A stretch of 54,291 nt of DNA, from NCBI RefSeq assembly GCF_944387275.1, contig NZ_CALXEG010000017.1, forward strand, positions 1-54,291. Direction: 5' to 3'. Source of the DNA: an uncultured Pseudoflavonifractor sp. Lineage in GTDB: Bacteria; Bacillota; Clostridia; Oscillospirales; Oscillospiraceae. The position numbers and the translations under genes are program-made. Below the pieces are notes generated by a model. The model saw nothing but the letters and a program-made list of their open reading frames with translations, was not told where the DNA came from and searched no databases. Below, piece after piece: positions 50,838 to 54,291 of this stretch. The stretch's first letter is position 1. Each line of letters starts with the position of its first letter.

Positions 50838-52982
50838 ATGGATCAATACATAGGTAAATTACTCGATAACCGATATGAAATCCTGGAGCGCATCGGCTCC
50901 GGCGGTATGGCGGTGGTATACAAGGCCCGCTGCCACCGGCTCAACCGGCTGGTCGCCATCAAGATTCTGAAGAGCGATCTGGCCCAGGATGCCGAGTTCC
51001 GCCGCCGGTTCCACGATGAGTCCCAGGCTGTCGCCATGCTGTCCCATCCCAATATCGTGGCGGTGTACGACGTCTCCCACTCCGATGACCTGGACTATAT
51101 CGTCATGGAGCTGATCGACGGCATTACCCTCAAGCAGTACATGCAGAAGAAAGGGGAGCCGCTGAACTGGCGGGAGGCCCTGCACTTCATCACCCAGATC
51201 ATGAAGGGCCTCTCCCACGCCCACAGCAGGGGCATCATCCACCGGGACATCAAGCCGCACAATATCATGGTGCTGCGGGACGGCAGTGTAAAGGTGGCCG
51301 ATTTCGGCATTGCCCGCCTTGCCTCTGCGGCCCAGAATACCCTGACCCAGGAGGCTCTGGGCTCGGTCCACTATATCTCGCCCGAGCAGGCCAGAGGCAG
51401 CTATATCGATGCCCGCAGCGACATCTACTCCGCCGGCGTGGTGCTCTATGAGATGCTGACCGGTCGGCTGCCCTACGAGGGCGATTCGCCTATCTCGGTG
51501 GCCATCCAGCACATCAACTCCATCCCGCTTTCCCCCCGGGAGATCAATCCGGATATCCCCGAGGCGCTGGAGGAGATCACCATGAAGGCCATGGCCTCCA
51601 ACGTGGACCAGCGCTATATCTCTGCCGACGCCATGCTGGCGGATCTGGAGGAGTTCCGGAAAAACCCCAGCATCAACTTTGACTACGGGGACGTGGACCT
51701 GCTGGACAGCAATGACGAACCCACCCAGATACGCAAGGCCGGGGATACGTTCCACGGCTCCGGCAGCGCCGCAGCGGCCCGCCAGACGACCGGTAACGTC
51801 CAGAGCCGGGGCAGCGACGGAGCCGAGCATCCGCGCCGCCGGAAGAGCCGAGACGATGAGTATGACGACAGGTATGACGATTACGACGAGCGCCGTGGCA
51901 GGTCGGACCGGGGCAGCCCCATTCCGGTCATTCTGGCCGTGGGCGCCATCATCATCTTCCTGGCGGGAATTGGATACTTCTTGTGGGTCTCTTTCCTGGG
52001 CCCGCTGCTCAACCCGGACATTCCGCTCTATAGTACTCCCAGTGTGGTGGGTATGACCCTGGAAGAAGCCCAGAATAGCAGCACTATATTGGAAAATGGC
52101 TTTACAGTAGAACTGGAAAAAACAGTGGAAAGTGACGAGTACCCGGAAGGGGAGATCATGGACCAAAGCCCCAAGGCGGATACTCAGGTCCAGTCCGGCG
52201 AGCGTACCATCAAGGTGACCGTCAGCGGCGGCAGCTCCTCTGACATCAAGATGGGCGACTATGAGAACAAAAAGCTGGATGAGGTCAAGACTCTGCTGGA
52301 GAGCAAGGGGCTTGTGGTAAAGGTAGAGGAACAGGCCTCGGAAGAGGTCACGAAGGACTATATCATCTCCCAGCAGCCCGAGGAGGGGACCGCACTCAAG
52401 GCAGGCGACGAGGTTACCCTGGTTGTGAGTACAGGGCCAGACCTTGAGCCCATTGCCATGATTGATCTGCGGGGCCAGCCCTTGGAGCAGGCCAAGAAGT
52501 GGCTGGAGAAGATGGATCTGATTCTGGGGACACCCGTGGAGGTCTATGACGACGTTCAGCCCGCTGGCTATGTGGTCAGCCAGGACAAGGACCCCAACAC
52601 CGAGGTCCTGCCCAAGACCATTGTGAACCTGACGGTCAGTAAGGGGCCGGACCCCAACGCCGGGGCCACAGAGTCCCCTGAACCCTCGGAGAGCGAAGAG
52701 CCCACCACGCCCCCCACGGAGAGCCAGGCGCCCAGCACCTCTCCGTCGCCCTCCCAGCCCACAGTGCAGAAGACCATCCGCATCGAGCTGCCCTCTGACC
52801 GTGCGCTGGTCCATGTGGTGGTGACGGTGAACGGTCAGACCCAGTACGACGACACCGTGGACACTGTGTTCCGGGTGATTACGCCACCCCTCAGCGCGCC
52901 GGAAGGCACCATGCAGGCGGAGGTGTGTGTCTACCTGGACGACCAGCTCCAGAGTACGACCTATATTGATTTTGTCAAATGA
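50838..52982 (+). CDS. prkC: PASTA-domain Ser/Thr kinase PrkC/PknB
   Basis: 714 residues. The kinase domain (about 12-275) has GSGGMAVVYKA, lysine K42 in VAIK, the catalytic HRDIKPHNIM and the DFGIARL loop. A basic linker precedes one membrane helix (about 363-388), then three extracellular PASTA repeats (starting near 395, 462 and 532) that bind peptidoglycan fragments. A Pro/Ser/Thr/Glu-rich spacer and a final beta domain follow. It senses cell-wall state and, in spore-formers, muropeptide-triggered germination. It overlaps rsgA by 4 bases. Confidence 0.96.
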   Translation: MDQYIGKLLDNRYEILERIGSGGMAVVYKARCHRLNRLVAIKILKSDLAQDAEFRRRFHDESQAVAMLSHPNIVAVYDVSHSDDLDYIVMELIDGITLKQYMQKKGEPLNWREALHFITQIMKGLSHAHSRGIIHRDIKPHNIMVLRDGSVKVADFGIARLASAAQNTLTQEALGSVHYISPEQARGSYIDARSDIYSAGVVLYEMLTGRLPYEGDSPISVAIQHINSIPLSPREINPDIPEALEEITMKAMASNVDQRYISADAMLADLEEFRKNPSINFDYGDVDLLDSNDEPTQIRKAGDTFHGSGSAAAARQTTGNVQSRGSDGAEHPRRRKSRDDEYDDRYDDYDERRGRSDRGSPIPVILAVGAIIIFLAGIGYFLWVSFLGPLLNPDIPLYSTPSVVGMTLEEAQNSSTILENGFTVELEKTVESDEYPEGEIMDQSPKADTQVQSGERTIKVTVSGGSSSDIKMGDYENKKLDEVKTLLESKGLVVKVEEQASEEVTKDYIISQQPEEGTALKAGDEVTLVVSTGPDLEPIAMIDLRGQPLEQAKKWLEKMDLILGTPVEVYDDVQPAGYVVSQDKDPNTEVLPKTIVNLTVSKGPDPNAGATESPEPSESEEPTTPPTESQAPSTSPSPSQPTVQKTIRIELPSDRALVHVVVTVNGQTQYDDTVDTVFRVITPPLSAPEGTMQAEVCVYLDDQLQSTTYIDFVK

Positions 52983-53878
52983 GTGAAGGAATTATCTTAA
53001 AAGCCCTCAGCGGCTTCTATTACGTGGACGACGGCAGCGGCGCCCCTCCTACGGCCTGCCGGGCCAGAGGCCGCTTCCGCCACGCCAGAATTTCGCCCCT
53101 TGTAGGGGACCGCGTACAGTTTACCAAACTTCCGGACGGAAGCGGCTCGGTGGATGAGATCCTGCCCCGCCGCAACCAGTTCCAGCGTCCGGCGGTGGCC
53201 AATATTGACCAGATGGTGATCATCGCCTCCGGCGCCATTCCGGTGACCGACCCGTTCCTGATCGACCGCATGATCTCCCTGGCAGCCTGGAAGGGATGCA
53301 GCAGCATTGTGTGCCTCAACAAATGCGACCTGGACTCCGCCCAGTCTCTCTACCAGATCTATCGGTCCGCCGGATTTCCCACGCTGCGGGTCAGCGCTGA
53401 GACGGGGGAGGGAATCGATGCCCTTGCGGAGATGATCGCAGGGAAAGTATCTGCCTTTACCGGAAACTCGGGTGTGGGAAAATCCAGTATTCTCAACGCG
53501 CTGGAGCCCGGCTTCGGTCTTCCGGTGGGAGCGGTCAGCGACAAGCTGGGGCGCGGCCGGCACACCACCCGACATGTGGAACTGTTCCGGCTGAAGAACG
53601 GCGCCATTGTGGCGGATACGCCGGGTTTCTCCTCCTTTGACACGGAGCAGATGGAGGGCTGCCGGAAAGAGGACCTGGCGGCTACCTTCCAGGAATTTGC
53701 CCCCTACCTTGACCAGTGCCAGTTCACAGGCTGCGCACATGTGAAGGAAAAGGGCTGTGCCGTGCTTGCGGCCCTGAAAGAGGGAAAGATTGCGCCCAGC
53801 AGACACGCAAGCTATGTCCGTCTCTACGAGGAGGCGGCCCAGCGTAAAGACTGGGAGGACAAAAAGCGCGGGGTATAA
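52979..53878 (+). CDS. rsgA: Ribosome small subunit GTPase RsgA
   Basis: 299 residues. It is a circularly permuted GTPase: G4 NKCD (about 121) comes before G1 GNSGVGKSS (about 162) and G3 DTPGFSSFD. An N-terminal OB fold and a C-terminal zinc motif (CQFTGCAHVKEKGC) are present. It assists late 30S maturation. It is the last gene of the operon, ending at a strong terminator; rpe and thiN, often next in clostridia, are absent. Confidence 0.96.
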   Translation: MSEGIILKALSGFYYVDDGSGAPPTACRARGRFRHARISPLVGDRVQFTKLPDGSGSVDEILPRRNQFQRPAVANIDQMVIIASGAIPVTDPFLIDRMISLAAWKGCSSIVCLNKCDLDSAQSLYQIYRSAGFPTLRVSAETGEGIDALAEMIAGKVSAFTGNSGVGKSSILNALEPGFGLPVGAVSDKLGRGRHTTRHVELFRLKNGAIVADTPGFSSFDTEQMEGCRKEDLAATFQEFAPYLDQCQFTGCAHVKEKGCAVLAALKEGKIAPSRHASYVRLYEEAAQRKDWEDKKRGV

Positions 53879-53891
53879 AGAGAAAACGAGA

Positions 53892-53932
53892 AAAAGCGGG
53901 GTCTCCGGCAGCATGCCGGAGACCCCGCTTTT
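53892..53932. terminator. Bidirectional terminator after rsgA
   Basis: A perfect 19-bp stem (AAAAGCGGGGTCTCCGGCA and its complement) with a 3-base loop. It ends in TTTT on the + strand and TTTTTCTCG on the - strand. Confidence 0.9.
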
Positions 53933-53934
53933 GG

Positions 53935-54291
53935 TACGGTGCAGCAGTTTGCATGCCAGACCATCCAGCTTGGGATGGCCCCTGTATTTACGGATCACAG
54001 GCTCATATACCTGTGCAGTCTCCTGATCCATTTGATTCTACATGGAAAAAACAGGAGCTTAATAAGGATTTCGCTTTTATTTTCCTCAAATGACCTGTTT
54101 GAGTCAAAAATCTATGAAAAATTTTGAAAAATCCCCACTTATCCATTGACAAGGTTGTTTTCGGTAAAATGAAAATGTAGCAAATGGTACTCAAAAAGTG
54201 AGCACCCCAATGGCAAATAAAAAGAGCCATTGTCAGCACCTGAAATAAACGCTACCCTTTAGGTGGGATAACCATAAGGGGGTAGCAGAAA
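53935..54291. other. AT-rich edge without a clear gene; two hairpins
   Basis: A reverse frame starting at 54031 opens MDQETAQVYEPVIRKYRG and reaches the shared terminator. It has no RBS, and I do not recognise it. Perfect hairpins CAATGGC/GCCATTG (54208-54232) and GCTACCC/GGGTAGC (54251-54286) lie further right, with a lone TTGACA near 54146-54151 and no matching -10. The base composition drops sharply compared with rsgA. It could be the flank of an accessory element outside the window. Confidence 0.4.

Noticed and set aside
1-54291. CRISPR array, rRNA operon, insertion sequence or prophage
   Set aside because: No regularly spaced repeats, rRNA, transposase or phage structural gene is visible anywhere in the window.

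Overview
The window looks like chromosomal DNA from a GC-rich, spore-forming, gut-type clostridium of the Oscillospiraceae (Flavonifractor/Intestinimonas/Oscillibacter-like). This placement rests on the gene content and order seen here: rplS-rbgA-rnhB, clpP-clpX-lon-ysxC, scpAB-ytfJ-dacF, cmk-plsC-ispH/rpsA as one fused gene, carD-ispD-ispF, cdaA-cdaR, and yicC-remA-gmk-rpoZ-priA-def-fmt-rsmB-rlmN-prpC-prkC-rsgA. It also rests on the strong GC-ending codon bias and on spore proteins (YtfJ/GerW, LysM-GH18 and amidase cortex hydrolases). No species can be named from the sequence alone. Most of the DNA is tightly packed housekeeping genes on the + strand. The only convincing - strand units are a spore-hydrolase pair, two tRNA-Arg genes and one small unrecognised gene at the left edge.

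Layout. 1-1060: a low-GC, rearranged edge with a gene tail, a truncated gene, a small reverse gene, a candidate small RNA and two terminators. 1064-5489: a UvrD/PcrA-like helicase, an ABC-F ATPase and an orphan P-loop protein. 5509-6326: two identical tRNA-Arg(ACG) units, each with its own promoter and terminator, then hairpin-rich 3' DNA. 6327-8366 (-): the spore peptidoglycan hydrolase pair. 8488-14247: ribosome and RNA genes, a dipeptidase, threonine synthase and a phosphoesterase. 14363-21842: protein folding and proteolysis (tig, clpP, clpX, lon), ysxC and an FAH-family enzyme. 22072-31058: site-2 protease, scpAB, sporulation and cell-wall genes, a pseudouridine synthase, an RpiR regulator, a flavoprotein, cmk and plsC. 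31055-36759: the IspH-S1 fusion, CarD, IspD, IspF, a DUF3343 protein and a cysteine desulfurase-like enzyme. 36876-41285: c-di-AMP synthesis (cdaA-cdaR), then a little-known trio (DUF5685-type protein, J-domain protein, membrane protein). 41356-53878: the long information-processing operon ending in the Ser/Thr phosphatase-kinase pair and rsgA. 53935-54291: an AT-rich hairpin-bearing edge with no clear gene.

How it fits together. Many adjacent genes overlap by 4 bases or abut, so translational coupling is the rule. Clear sigma-A promoters (TTGnnn-N17-TATAAT type) and intrinsic terminators mark the transcription units. IspD, IspF and IspH supply three steps of the MEP isoprenoid pathway. Tig, ClpP, ClpX and Lon form a quality-control block. 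RbgA, YsxC and RsgA are three separate ribosome-assembly GTPases.

The most interesting candidates are: (i) a roughly 115-nt RNA at 659-778 with an anti-Shine-Dalgarno-like C-rich loop and two mutually exclusive long stems; (ii) the DUF5685/J-domain/membrane trio, whose first member carries two acidic motifs resembling class I isoprenoid synthases plus a cysteine-rich N-terminus; (iii) an internal promoter, RBS and start that could let the IspH-S1 fusion gene also make free S1; and (iv) a dense hairpin array upstream of the RpiR regulator.
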